Source: Nymphaea colorata
Taxonomy: Eukaryota; Streptophyta; Magnoliopsida; Nymphaeales; Nymphaeaceae
Direction: 5' to 3'
Length of the DNA stretch: 64,000 bases
NCBI RefSeq assembly: GCF_008831285.2
Contig: NC_045151.1
Coordinates: forward strand, 4,337,544 to 4,401,543
Shown: piece after piece, positions 34,601 to 49,600 of the stretch
How the letters are laid out: every line of letters begins with the position of its first letter
How positions within the stretch are numbered: position 1 is the first letter of the stretch
Position numbers and translations under genes: made by a program
Notes under the pieces: model-generated
Databases searched by the model: none
What the model was told of the DNA's origin: nothing
What the model saw: only the letters and a program-made list of their open reading frames with translations

Positions 34601-37600
34601 CTTGTAGTTAAGGATCTAATGAATTGAAGTCACATTCAATTAAGTATGTGTGATCAAACGAATCACTTAAATCCACTCCTGTTTATACGAACAACTGATT
34701 TCAATCGCTTATATCGCGTACTATAGATGTAACACAAGTTGAATTCTTTCGATTAAGTACGAGGGATGAAACTAATGCATAGATCCATTTTTAACTATAT
34801 GAACTGTGATTTCAATCATTTAAATCGTTCTTTAGAAGTAATAAACGGTAAACACATTATGTTAACTATAAGGATCAATTGAATGACTTAAATCACAAAG
34901 TAATGCATAAATGTGCTTAAACATGCATGTTGAATGATTTAGTGAATGAAATCACAAGTTGTAAGAACATAAATGACATTTAAGTGATTTACTTGCTGAT
35001 TTTAGTTAATATAATGGTTTCGCTTGTTATTGCATCTATAATGAATGATTTAAATGGTTCAAACTAAAAGTTTGTATGAAAAGAAATGAAATTCAAGTCA
35101 TTCGTTTGATCGCTTATCATTCCCCTAATGAGTTGAACTTGTAGTTAAGGATCTAATGAATTGAAGTCACATTCAATTAAGTATGTGTGATCAAACGAAT
35201 CACTTAAATCCCACTCCTGTTTATACGAACAACTGATTTCAATCGCTTATATCGCGTACTATAGATGTAACGACAAGTTGAATTCTTTCGATTAAGTACA
35301 GGGATGAAACTATGCATAGATCCATTTTTAACTATATGAACTGTGATTTCAATCATTTAAATCGTTCTTTATAGAAGTATAAATGGTAAACACATTATGT
35401 TAACTATAAGGATCAATTGAATGACTTAATCACAAAGTAATGCATAAATGTGCTTAAACATGCATGTTGAATGATTTAGTGGAATGAAATCACAAGCTTG
35501 TAAGAACATAAACGACATTTAAGTGATTACTTGCTGATTTAGTTAATATGGTTTCGCTTGTTATTGCATCTATAATGAATGATTTAAAGGTTCAAACTAA
35601 AAGTTTGTATGAAAAGAAATGAAATTCAAGTCATTCGTTTGATCGCTTATCATTCCCTAATGAGTTGAACTTGTAGTTAAGGATCTAATGAATTGAAGTC
35701 ACATTCAATTAAGTATGTGTGATCAAACGAATCACTTAAATCCACTCCTGTTTATACGAACAACTGATTTCAATCGCTTATATCGCGTACTATAGATGTA
35801 ACACAAGTTGAATTCTTTCGATTAAGTACGAGGGATGAAACTAATGCTAGATCACATTTTTAACTATATGAACCTGTGATTTCAATCATTTAAATCGTTC
35901 TTTAAGAAGTAATAAACGGTAAACACATTATGTTAACTATAAGGGATCAATTGAATGACTTAAACACAAAGTAATGCATAAATGTGCTTAAAATGCATGT
36001 TGAATGATTTAGTGAATGAAATCACAAGTTGTAAGAACATAAATGACATTTAAGTGATTTACTTGCTATTTTAGTTAATATAATGGTTTCGCTTGTTATT
36101 GCATCTATAATGAATGATTTAAATGGTTCAAACTAAAAGTTTGTATGAAAAGAAATGAAATTCAAGTCATTCGTTTGATCGCTTATCATTCCCCTAATGA
36201 GTTGAACTTGTAGTTAAGGATCTAATGAATTGAAGTCACATTCAATTAAGTATGTGTGATCAAACGAATCACTTAAATCCCACTCCTGTTTATACGAACA
36301 ACTGATTTCAATCGCTTATATCGCGTACTATAGATGTAACACAAGTTGAATTCTTTCGATTAAGTACGAGGGATGAAACTATGCATAGATCCATTTTTAA
36401 CTATATGAACTTGTGATTTCAATCATTTAAATCGTTCTTTATAGAAGTTATAAACGGTGAAACACATTATGTTAACTATAAGGGATCAATTGAATGACTT
36501 AATCACAAAGTAATGCATAAATGTGCTTAAACATGCATGTTGAATGATTTAGTGGAATGAAATCACAAGCTTGTAAGAACATAAACGACATTTAAGTGAT
36601 TTACTTGCTGAATTTTAGTTAATATAATGGTTTCGCTTGTTATTGCATCTATAATGAATGATTTAAATGGTTCAAACTAAAAGTTTGTATGAAAAGAAAT
36701 GAAATTCAAGTCATTCGTTTGATCGCTTATCATTCCCCTAATGAGTTGAACTTGTAGTTAAGGATCTAATGAATTGAAGTCACATTCAATTAAGTATGTG
36801 TGATCAAACGAATCACTTAAATCCCACTCCTGTTTATACGAACAACTGATTTCAATCGCTTATATCGCGAACTATAGATGTAACGACAAGTTGAATTTTT
36901 CGATTAAGTACGAGGGATGAAACTAATGCATAGATCACATTTTTAACTATATGAACTTGTAATTTCAATCATTTAAATCGTTCTTTGTAGAAGTTATAAA
37001 CGGTGAAACACATTATGTTAACTATAAGGATCAATTGAATGACTTAAATCACAAAGTAACACATAAATGTGTTTAAACATGCATGTTGAATGGTTTAGTG
37101 GAATGAAATCACAAGCTTGTAAGAACATAAACGACATTTAAGTGATTTACTTGCTGAATTTTAGTTATATAATGCGTTTCGCTTGTTATTGCATCTATAA
37201 TGAATGATTTAAATGGTTCAAACTAAAAGTTTGTATGAAAAGAAATGAAATTCAAGTCATTCGTTTGATCGCTTATCATTCCCCTAATGAGTTGAACTTG
37301 TAGTTAAGGATCTAATGAATTGAAGTCACATTCAATTAAGTATGTGTGATCAAACGAATCACTTAAATCCCACTCCTGTTTATACGAACAACTGATTTCA
37401 ATCGCTTATATCGCGTACTATAGATGTAACGACAAGTTGAATTCTTTCGATTAAGTACGAGGGATGAAACTATGCATAGATCCATTTTTAACTATATGAA
37501 CCTGTGATTTCAATCATTTAAATCGTTCTTTATAGAAGTATAAATGGTAAACACATTATGTTAACTATAAGGATCAATTGAATGACTTAATCACAAAGTA

Positions 37601-40600
37601 ATGCATAAATGTGCTTAAACATGCATGTTGAATGATTTAGTGGAATGAAATCACAAGCTTGTAAGAACATAAACGACATTTAAGTGATTTACTTGCTGAA
37701 TTTTAGTTAATATAATGCGTTTCGCTTGTTATTGCATCTATAATGAATGATTTAAATGGTTCAAACTAAAAGTTTGTATGAAAAGAAATGAAATTCAAGT
37801 CATTCGTTTGATCGCTTATCATTCCCCTAATGAGTTGAACTTGTAGTTAAGGATCTAATGAATTGAAGTCACATTCAATTAAGTATGTGTGATCAAACGA
37901 ATCACTTAAATCCCACTCCTGTTTATACGAACAACTGATTTCAATCGCTTATATCGCGTACTATAGATGTAACACAAGTTGAATTCTTTCGATTAAGTAC
38001 GAGGGATGAAACTATGCATAGATCCATTTTTAACTATATGAACTGTGATTTCAATCATTTAAATCGTTCTTTATAGAAGTATAAACGGTAAACACATTAT
38101 GTTAACTATAAGGGATCAATTGAATGACTTAATCACAAAGTAATGCATAAATGTGCTTAAACATGCATGTTGAATGATTTAGTGGAATGAAATCACAAGC
38201 TTGTAAGAACATAAACGACATTTAAGTGATTTACTTGCTTATTTTAGTTAATATAATGTGTTTCGCTTGTTATTGCATCTATAATGAATGATTTAAATGG
38301 TTCAAACTAAAAGTTTGTATGAAAAGAAATGAAATTCAAGTCATTCGTTTGATCGCTTATCATTCCCCTAATGAGTTGAACTTGTAGTTAAGGATCTAAT
38401 GAATTGAAGTCACATTCAATTAAGTATGTGTGATCAAACGAATCACTTAAATCCCACTCCTGTTTATACGAACAACTGATTTCAATCGCTTATATCGCGA
38501 ACTATAGATGTAACGACAAGTTGAATTATTTCGATTAAGTACGAGGGATGAAACTAATGCATAGATCCATTTTTAACTATATGAACTTGTATTTCAATCA
38601 TTTAAATCGTTCTTTGTAGAAGTTATAAACGGTGAAACACATTATGTTAACTATAAGGATCAATTGAATGACTTAAATCACAAAGTAACACATAAATGTG
38701 TTAAACATGCATGTTGAATGGTTTAGTGGAATGAAATCACAAGCTTGTAAGAACATAAACGACATTTAAGTGATTTACTTGCTGAATTTTAGTTATATAA
38801 TGCGTTTCGCTTGTTATTGCATCTATAATGAATGATTTAAATGGTTCAAACTAAAAGTTTGTATGAAAAGAAATGAAATTCAAGTCATTCGTTTGATCGC
38901 TTATCATTCCCCTAATGAGTTGAACTTGTAGTTAAGGATCTAATGAATTGAAGTCACATTCAATTAAGTATGTGTGATCAAACGAATCACTTAAATCCCA
39001 CTCCTGTTTATACGAACAACTGATTTCAATCGCTTATATCGCGTACTATAGATGTAACACAAGTTGAATTCTTTCGATTAAGTACGAGGGATGAAACTAA
39101 TGCATAGATCCATTTTTAACTATATGAACTGTGATTTCAATCATTTAAATCGTTCTTTATAGAAGTAATAAACGGTAAACACATTATGTAACTATAAGGA
39201 TCAATTGAATGACTTAAATCACAAAGTAATGCATAAATGTGCTTAAACATGCATGTTGAATGATTTAGTGAATGAAATCACAAGCTTGTAAGAACATAAA
39301 CGACATTTAAGTGATTTACTTGCTGAATTTTAGTTAATATAATGGTTTCGCTTGTTATTGCATCTATAATGAATGATTTAAATGGTTCAAACTAAAAGTT
39401 TGTATGAAAAGAAATGAAATTCAAGTCATTCGTTTGATCGCTTATCATTCCCCTAATGAGTTGAACTTGTAGTTAAGGATCTAATGAATTGAAGTCACAT
39501 TCAATTAAGTATGTGTGATCAAACGAATCACTTAAATCCCACTCCTGTTTATACGAACAACTGATTTCAATCGCTTATATCGCGAACTATAGATGTAACG
39601 ACAAGTTGAATTATTTCGATTAAGTACGAGGGATGAAACTAATGCATAGATCCATTTTTAACTATATGAACTTGTAATTTCAATCATTTAAATCGTTCTT
39701 TGTAGAAGTTATAAACGGTGAAACACATTATGTTAACTATAAGGATCAATTGAATGACTTAAATCACAAAGTAACACATAAATGTGTTTAAACATGCATG
39801 TTGAATGGTTTAGTGGAATGAAATCACAAGCTTGTAAGAACATAAACGACATTTAAGTGATTTACTTGCTGAATTTTAGTTAATATAATGGTTTCGCTTG
39901 TTATTGCATCTATAATGAATGATTTAAATGGTTCAAACTAAAAGTTTGTATGAAAAGAAATGAAATTCAAGTCATTCGTTTGATCGCTTATCATTCCCCT
40001 AATGAGTTGAACTTGTAGTTAAGGATCTAATGAATTGAAGTCACATTCAATTAAGTATGTGTGATCAAACGAATCACTTAAATCCCACTCCTGTTTATAC
40101 GAACAACTGATTTCAATCGCTTATATCGCGTACTATAGATGTAACGACAAGTTGAATTCTTTCGATTAAGTACGAGGGATGAAACTATGCATAGATCCAT
40201 TTTTAACTATATGAACTGTGATTTCAATCATTTAAATCGTTCTTTTAGAAGTTATAAACGGTGAAACACATTATGTTAACTATAAGGATCAATTGAATGA
40301 CTTAAATCACAAAGTAACATAAATGTGTTTAAACATGCATGTTGAATGATTTAGTGGAATGAAATCACAAGCTTGTAAGAACATAAACGACATTTAAGTG
40401 ATTTACTTGCTGAATTTTAGTTAATATAATGCGTTTCGCTTGTTATTGCATCTATAATGAATGATTTAAATGGTTCAAACTAAAAGTTTGTATGAAAAGA
40501 AATGAAATTCAAGTCATTCGTTTGATCGCTTATCATTCCCCTAATGAGTTGAACTTGTAGTTAAGGATCTAATGAATTGAAGTCACATTCAATTAAGTAT

Positions 40601-43600
40601 GTGTGATCAAACGAATCACTTAAATCCCACTCCTGTTTATACGAACAACTGATTTCAATCGCTTATATCGCGTACTATAGATGTAACGACAAGTTGAATT
40701 CTTTCGATTAAGTACGAGGGATGAAACTAATGCATAGATCCATTTTTAACTATATGAACTGTGATTTCAATCATTTAAATCGTTCTTTATAGAAGTATAA
40801 ACGGTAAACACATTATGTTAACTATAAGGATCAATTGAATGACTTAAATCACAAAGTAATGCATAAATGTGCTTAAACATGCATGTTGAATGATTTAGTG
40901 AATGAAATCACAAGCTTGTAAGAACATAAACGACATTTAAGTGATTTACTTGCTGAATTTTAGTTAATATAATGGTTTCGCTTGTTATTGCATCTATAAT
41001 GAATGATTTAAATGGTTCAAACTAAAAGTTTGTATGAAAAGAAATGAAATTCAAGTCATTCGTTTGATCGCTTATCATTCCCCTAATGAGTTGAACTTGT
41101 AGTTAAGGATCTAATGAATTGAAGTCACATTCAATTAAGTATGTGTGATCAAACGAATCACTTAAATCCCACTCCTGTTTATACGAACAACTGATTTCAA
41201 TCGCTTATATCGCGTACTATAGATGTAACGACAAGTTGAATTTTTCGATTAAGTACGAGGGATGAAACTAATGCATAGATCCATTTTTAACTATATGAAC
41301 TTGTAATTTCAATCATTTAAATCGTTCTTTGTAGAAGTTATAAACGGTAAACACATTATGTTAACTATAAGGATCAATTGAATGACTTAAATCACAAAGT
41401 AATCATAAATGTGTTAAACATGCATGTTGAATGATTTAGTGAATGAAATCACAAGCTTGTAAGAACATAAACGACATTTAAGTGATTTACTTGCTGAATT
41501 TTAGTTAATATAATGGTTTCGCTTGTTATTGCATCTATAATGAATGATTTAAATGGTTCAAACTAAAAGTTTGTATGAAAAGAAATGAAATTCAAGTCAT
41601 TCGTTTGATCGCTTATCATTCCCCTAATGAGTTGAACTTGTAGTTAAGGATCTAATGAATTGAAGTCACATTCAATTAAGTATGTGTGATCAAACGAATC
41701 ACTTAAATCCCACTCCTGTTTATACGAACAACTGATTTCAATCGCTTATATCGCGTACTATAGATGTAACACAAGTTGAATTTTTCGATTAAGTACGAGG
41801 GATGAAACTAATGCATAGATCACATTTTTAACTATATGAACCTGTGATTTCAATCATTTAAATCGTTCTTTATAGAAGTAATAAACGGTAAAACACATTA
41901 TGTTAACTATAAGGGATCAATTGAATGACTTAAACACAAAGTAATGCATAAATGTGCTTAAAATGCATGTTGAATGATTTATTGAATGAAATCACAAGTT
42001 GTAAGAACATAAACGACATTTAAGTGATTTACTTGCTGAATTTTAGTTAATATAATGGTTTCGCTTGTTATTGCATCTATAATGAATGATTTAAATGGTT
42101 CAAACTAAAAGTTTGTATGAAAAGAAATGAAATTCAAGTCATTCGTTTGATCGCTTATCATTCCCCTAATGAGTTGAACTTGTAGTTAAGGATCTAATGA
42201 ATTGAAGTCACATTCAATTAAGTATGTGTGATCAAACGAATCACTTAAATCCCACTCCTGTTTATACGAACAACTGATTTCAATCGCTTATATCGCGAAC
42301 TATAGATGTAACGACAAGTTGAATTATTTCGATTAAGTACGAGGGATGAAACTAATGCATAGATCCATTTTTAACTATATGAACTTGTATTTCAATCATT
42401 TAAATCGTTCTTTGTAGAAGTTATAAACGGTGAAACACATTATGTTAACTATAAGGATCAATTGAATGACTTAAATCACAAAGTAAACATAAATGTGTTA
42501 AACATGCATGTTGAATGATTTAGTGGAATGAAATCACAAGCTTGTAAGAACATAAACGACATTTAAGTGATTTACTTGCTGAATTTTAGTTAATATAATG
42601 GTTTCGCTTGTTATTGCATCTATAATGAATGATTTAAATGGTTCAAACTAAAAGTTTGTATGAAAAGAAATGAAATTCAAGTCATTCGTTTGATCGCTTA
42701 TCATTCCCCTAATGAGTTGAACTTGTAGTTAAGGATCTAATGAATTGAAGTCACATTCAATTAAGTATGTGTGATCAAACGAATCACTTAAATCCCACTC
42801 CTGTTTATACGAACAACTGATTTCAATCGCTTATATCGCGTACTATAGATGTAACGACAAGTTGAATTTTTCGATTAAGTACGAGGGATGAAACTAATGC
42901 ATAGATCCATTTTTAACTATATGAACTGTGATTTCAATCATTTAAATCGTTCTTTATAGAAGTATAAACGGTAAAACACATTATGTTAACTATAAGGATC
43001 AATTGAATGACTTAAATCACAAAGTAATGCATAAATGTGCTTAAACATGCATGTTGAATGATTTAGTGAATGAAATCACAAGTTGTAAGAACATAAACGA
43101 CATTTAAGTGATTTACTTGCTGAATTTTAGTTAATATAATGGTTTCGCTTGTTATTGCATCTATAATGAATGATTTAAATGGTTCAAACTAAAAGTTTGT
43201 ATGAAAAGAAATGAAATTCAAGTCATTCGTTTGATCGCTTATCATTCCCCTAATGAGTTGAACTTGTAGTTAAGGATCTAATGAATTGAAGTCACATTCA
43301 ATTAAGTATGTGTGATCAAACGAATCACTTAAATCCCACTCCTGTTTATACGAACAACTGATTTCAATCGCTTATATCGCGAACTATAGATGTAACGACA
43401 AGTTGAATTATTTCGATTAAGTACGAGGGATGAAACTAATGCATAGATCCATTTTTAACTATATGAACTTGTAATTTCAATCATTTAAATCGTTCTTTGT
43501 AGAAGTTATAAACGGTGAAACACATTATGTTAACTATAAGGGATCAATTGAATGACTTAAATCACAAAGTAACACATAAATGTGTTTAAACATGCATGTT

Positions 43601-46600
43601 GAATGGTTTAGTGGAATGAAATCACAAGCTTGTAAGAACATAAACGACATTTAAGTGATTTACTTGCTGAATTTTAGTTAATATAATGCGTTTCGCTTGT
43701 TATTGCATCTATAATGAATGATTTAAACGGTTCAAACTAAAAGTTTGTATGAAAAGAAATGAAATTCAAGTCATTCGTTTGATCGCTTATCATTCCCCTA
43801 ATGAGTTGAACTTGTAGTTAAGGATCTAATGAATTGAAGTCACATTCAATTAAGTATGTGTGATCAAACGAATCACTTAAATCCCACTCCTGTTTATACG
43901 AACAACTGATTTCAATCGCTTATATCGCGTACTATAGATGTAACACAAGTTGAATTCTTTCGATTAAGTACGAGGGATGAAACTAATGCATAGATCACAT
44001 TTTTAACTATATGAACCTGTGATTTCAATCATTTAAATCGTTCTTTATAGAAGTAATAAACGGTAAAACACATTATGTTAACTATAAGGATCAATTGAAT
44101 GACTTAAATCACAAAGTAATGCATAAATGTGCTTAAACATGCATGTTGAATGATTTAGTGAATGAAATCACAAGCTTGTAAGAACATAAACGACATTTAA
44201 GTGATTTACTTGCTGAATTTTAGTTAATATAATGGTTTCGCTTGTTATTGCATCTATAATGAATGATTTAAATGGTTCAAACTAAAAGTTTGTATGAAAA
44301 GAAATGAAATTCAAGTCATTCGTTTGATCGCTTATCATTCCCCTAATGAGTTGAACTTGTAGTTAAGGATCTAATGAATTGAAGTCACATTCAATTAAGT
44401 ATGTGTGATCAAACGAATCACTTAAATCCCACTCCTGTTTATACGAACAACTGATTTCAATCGCTTATATCGCGACTATAGATGTAACGACAAGTTGAAT
44501 TTTTCGATTAAGTACGAGGGATGAAACTAATGCATAGATCCATTTTTAACTATATGAACTTGTATTTCAATCATTTAAATCGTTCTTTGTAGAAGTTATA
44601 AACGGTAAACACATTATGTTAACTATAAGGATCAATTGAATGACTTAAATCACAAAGTAACCATAAATGTGTTAAACATGCATGTTGAATGTTTAGTGAA
44701 TGAAATCACAAGCTTGTAAGAACATAAACGACATTTAAGTGATTTACTTGCTGAATTTTAGTTAATATAATGGTTTCGCTTGTTATTGCATCTATAATGA
44801 ATGATTTAAATGGTTCAAACTAAAAGTTTGTATGAAAAGAAATGAAATTCAAGTCATTCGTTTGATCGCTTATCATTCCCCTAATGAGTTGAACTTGTAG
44901 TTAAGGATCTAATGAATTGAAGTCACATTCAATTAAGTATGTGTGATCAAACGAATCACTTAAATCCCACTCCTGTTTATACGAACAACTGATTTCAATC
45001 GCTTATATCGCGTACTATAGATGTAACGACAAGTTGAATTTTTCGATTAAGTACGAGGGATGAAACTAATGCATAGATCCATTTTTAACTATATGAACTG
45101 TGATTTCAATCATTTAAATCGTTCTTTTAGAAGTATAAACGGTAAACACATTATGTTAACTATAAGGATCAATTGAATGACTTAAATCACAAAGTAATGC
45201 ATAAATGTGTTAAACATGCATGTTGAATGATTTAGTGGAATGAAATCACAAGCTTGTAAGAACATAAACGACATTTAAGTGATTTACTTGCTGAATTTTA
45301 GTTAATATAATGGTTTCGCTTGTTATTGCATCTATAATGAATGATTTAAATGGTTCAAACTAAAAGTTTGTATGAAAAGAAATGAAATTCAAGTCATTCG
45401 TTTGATCGCTTATCATTCCCCTAATGAGTTGAACTTGTAGTTAAGGATCTAATGAATTGAAGTCACATTCAATTAAGTATGTGTGATCAAACGAATCACT
45501 TAAATCCCACTCCTGTTTATACGAACAACTGATTTCAATCGCTTATATCGCGTACTATAGATGTAACGACAAGTTGAATTCTTTCGATTAAGTACGAGGG
45601 ATGAAACTAATGCATAGATCCATTTTTAACTATATGAACTGTGATTTCAATCATTTAAATCGTTCTTTATAGAAGTAATAAACGGTAAACACATTATGTT
45701 AACTATAAGGATCAATTGAATGACTTAAATCACAAAGTAATGCATAAATGTGCTTAAACATGCATGTTGAATGATTTAGTGAATGAAATCACAAGCTTGT
45801 AAGAACATAAACGACATTTAAGTGATTTACTTGCTGAATTTTAGTTAATATAATGGTTTCGCTTGTTATTGCATCTATAATGAATGATTTAAATGGTTCA
45901 AACTAAAAGTTTGTATGAAAAGAAATGAAATTCAAGTCATTCGTTTGATCGCTTATCATTCCCCTAATGAGTTGAACTTGTAGTTAAGGATCTAATGAAT
46001 TGAAGTCACATTCAATTAAGTATGTGTGATCAAACGAATCACTTAAATCCCACTCCTGTTTATACGAACAACTGATTTCAATCGCTTATATCGCGAACTA
46101 TAGATGTAACGACAAGTTGAATTATTTCGATTAAGTACGAGGGATGAAACTAATGCATAGATCCATTTTTAACTATATGAACTTGTAATTTCAATCATTT
46201 AAATCGTTCTTTGTAGAAGTTATAAACGGTAAACACATTATGTTAACTATAAGGGATCAATTGAATGACTTAAATCACAAAGTAACATAAATGTGTTAAA
46301 CATGCATGTTGAATGATTTAGTGAATGAAATCACAAGCTTGTAAGAACATAAACGACATTTAAGTGATTTACTTGCTGAATTTTAGTTAATATAATGCGT
46401 TTCGCTTGTTATTGCATCTATAATGAATGATTTAAATGGTTCAAACTAAAAGTTTGTATGAAAAGAAATGAAATTCAAGTCATTCGTTTGATCGCTTATC
46501 ATTCCCCTAATGAGTTGAACTTGTAGTTAAGGATCTAATGAATTGAAGTCACATTCAATTAAGTATGTGTGATCAAACGAATCACTTAAATCCCACTCCT

Positions 46601-49600
46601 GTTTATACGAACAACTGATTTCAATCGCTTATATCGCGTACTATAGATGTAACACAAGTTGAATTCTTTCGATTAAGTACGAGGGATGAAACTAATGCAT
46701 AGATCACATTTTTAACTATATGAACCTGTGATTTCAATCATTTAAATCGTTCTTTATAGAAGTAATAAACGGTAAAACACATTATGTAACTATAAGGATC
46801 AATTGAATGACTTAAATCACAAAGTAATGCATAAATGTGCTTAAACATGCATGTTGAATGATTTAGTGAATGAAATCACAAGCTTGTAAGAACATAAACG
46901 ACATTTAAGTGATTTACTTGCTGAATTTTAGTTAATATAATGGTTTCGCTTGTTATTGCATCTATAATGAATGATTTAAATGGTTCAAACTAAAAGTTTG
47001 TATGAAAAGAAATGAAATTCAAGTCATTCGTTTGATCGCTTATCATTCCCCTAATGAGTTGAACTTGTAGTTAAGGATCTAATGAATTGAAGTCACATTC
47101 AATTAAGTATGTGTGATCAAACGAATCACTTAAATCCCACTCCTGTTTATACGAACAACTGATTTCAATCGCTTATATCGCGAACTATAGATGTAACGAC
47201 AAGTTGAATTTTTCGATTAAGTACGAGGGATGAAACTAATGCATAGATCCATTTTTAACTATATGAACTTGTAATTTCAATCATTTAAATCGTTCTTTGT
47301 AGAAGTTATAAACGGTGAAACACATTATGTTAACTATAAGGATCAATTGAATGACTTAAATCACAAAGTAACATAAATGTGTTTAAACATGCATGTTGAA
47401 TGTTTAGTGAATGAAATCACAAGCTTGTAAGAACATAAACGACATTTAAGTGATTTACTTGCTGAATTTTAGTTAATATAATGCGTTTCGCTTGTTATTG
47501 CATCTATAATGAATGATTTAAATGGTTCAAACTAAAAGTTTGTATGAAAAGAAATGAAATTCAAGTCATTCGTTTGATCGCTTATCATTCCCCTAATGAG
47601 TTGAACTTGTAGTTAAGGATCTAATGAATTGAAGTCACATTCAATTAAGTATGTGTGATCAAACGAATCACTTAAATCCCACTCCTGTTTATACGAACAA
47701 CTGATTTCAATCGCTTATATCGCGTACTATAGATGTAACGACAAGTTGAATTTTTCGATTAAGTACGAGGGATGAAACTAATGCATAGATCCATTTTTAA
47801 CTATATGAACCTGTGATTTCAATCATTTAAATCGTTCTTTATAGAAGTATAAACGGTAAAACACATTATGTTAACTATAAGGATCAATTGAATGACTTAA
47901 ACACAAAGTAATGCATAAATGTGCTTAAAATGCATGTTGAATGATTTACTGAATGAAATCACAAGTTGTAAGAACATAAACGACATTTAAGTGATTTACT
48001 TGCTGAATTTTAGTTAATATAATGGTTTCGCTTGTTATTGCATTATAATGAATGATTTAAATGGTTCAAACTAAAAGTTTGTATGAAAAGAAATGAAATT
48101 CAAGTCATTCGTTTGATCGCTTATCATTCCCCTAATGAGTTGAACTTGTAGTTAAGGATCTAATGAATTGAAGTCACATTCAATTAAGTATGGTGATCAA
48201 ACGAATCACTTAAATCCCACTCCTGTTTATACGAACAACTGATTTCAATCGCTTATATCGCGAACTATAGATGTAACGACAAGTTGAATTATTTCGATTA
48301 AGTACGAGGGATGAAACTAATGCATAGATCCATTTTTAACTATATGAACTTGTAATTTCAATCATTTAAATCGTTCTTTGTAGAAGTTATAAACGGTGAA
48401 ACACATTATGTTAACTATAAGGATCAATTGAATGACTTAAATCACAAAGTAACATAAATGTGTTAAACATGCATGTTGAATGGTTTAGTGGAATGAAATC
48501 ACAAGCTTGTAAGAACATAAACGACATTTAAGTGATTTACTTGCTGAATTTTAGTTAATATAATGCGTTTCGCTTGTTATTGCATCTATAATGAATGATT
48601 TAAATGGTTCAAACTAAAAGTTTGTATGAAAAGAAATGAAATTCAAGTCATTCGTTTGATCGCTTATCATTCCCCTAATGAGTTGAACTTGTAGTTAAGG
48701 ATCTAATGAATTGAAGTCACATTCAATTAAGTATGTGTGATCAAACGAATCACTTAAATCCCACTCCTGTTTATACGAACAACTGATTTCAATCGCTTAT
48801 ATCGCGTACTATAGATGTAACACAAGTTGAATTATTTCGATTAAGTACGAGGGATGAAACTAATGCTAGATCACATTTTTAACTATATGAACCTGTGATT
48901 TCAATCATTTAAATCGTTCTTTATAGAAGTAATAAACGGTAAAACACATTATGTAACTATAAGGATCAATTGAATGCTTAAACACAAAGTAATGCATAAA
49001 TGTGCTTAAAGATGCATGTTGAATGATTTATGAATGAAATCACAAGTTGTAAGAACATAAACGACATTTAAGTGATTTACTTGCTGATTTTAGTTAATAT
49101 AATGTGTTTCGCTTGTTATTGCATCTATAATGAATGATTTAAATGGTTAAACTAAAAGTTTGTATGAAAAGAAATGAAATTCAAGTCATTCGTTTGATCG
49201 CTTATCATTCCCCTAATGAGTTGAACTTGTAGTTAAGGATCTAATGAATTGAAGTCACATTCAATTAAGTATGGTGATCAAACGAATCACTTAAATCCCA
49301 CTCCTGTTTATACGAACAACTGATTTCAATCGCTTATATCGCGAACTATAGATGTAACGACAAGTTGAATTATTTCGATTAAGTACGAGGGATGAAACTA
49401 ATGCATAGATCCCATTTTTAACTATATGAACTTGTAATTTCAATCATTTAAATCGTTCTTTGTAGAAGTTATAAACGGTAAAACACATTATGTTAACTAT
49501 AAGGATCAATTGAATGACTTAAATCACAAAGTAATGCATAAATGTGCTTAAACATGCATGTTGAATGATTTAGTGAATGAAATCACAAGCTTGTAAGAAC

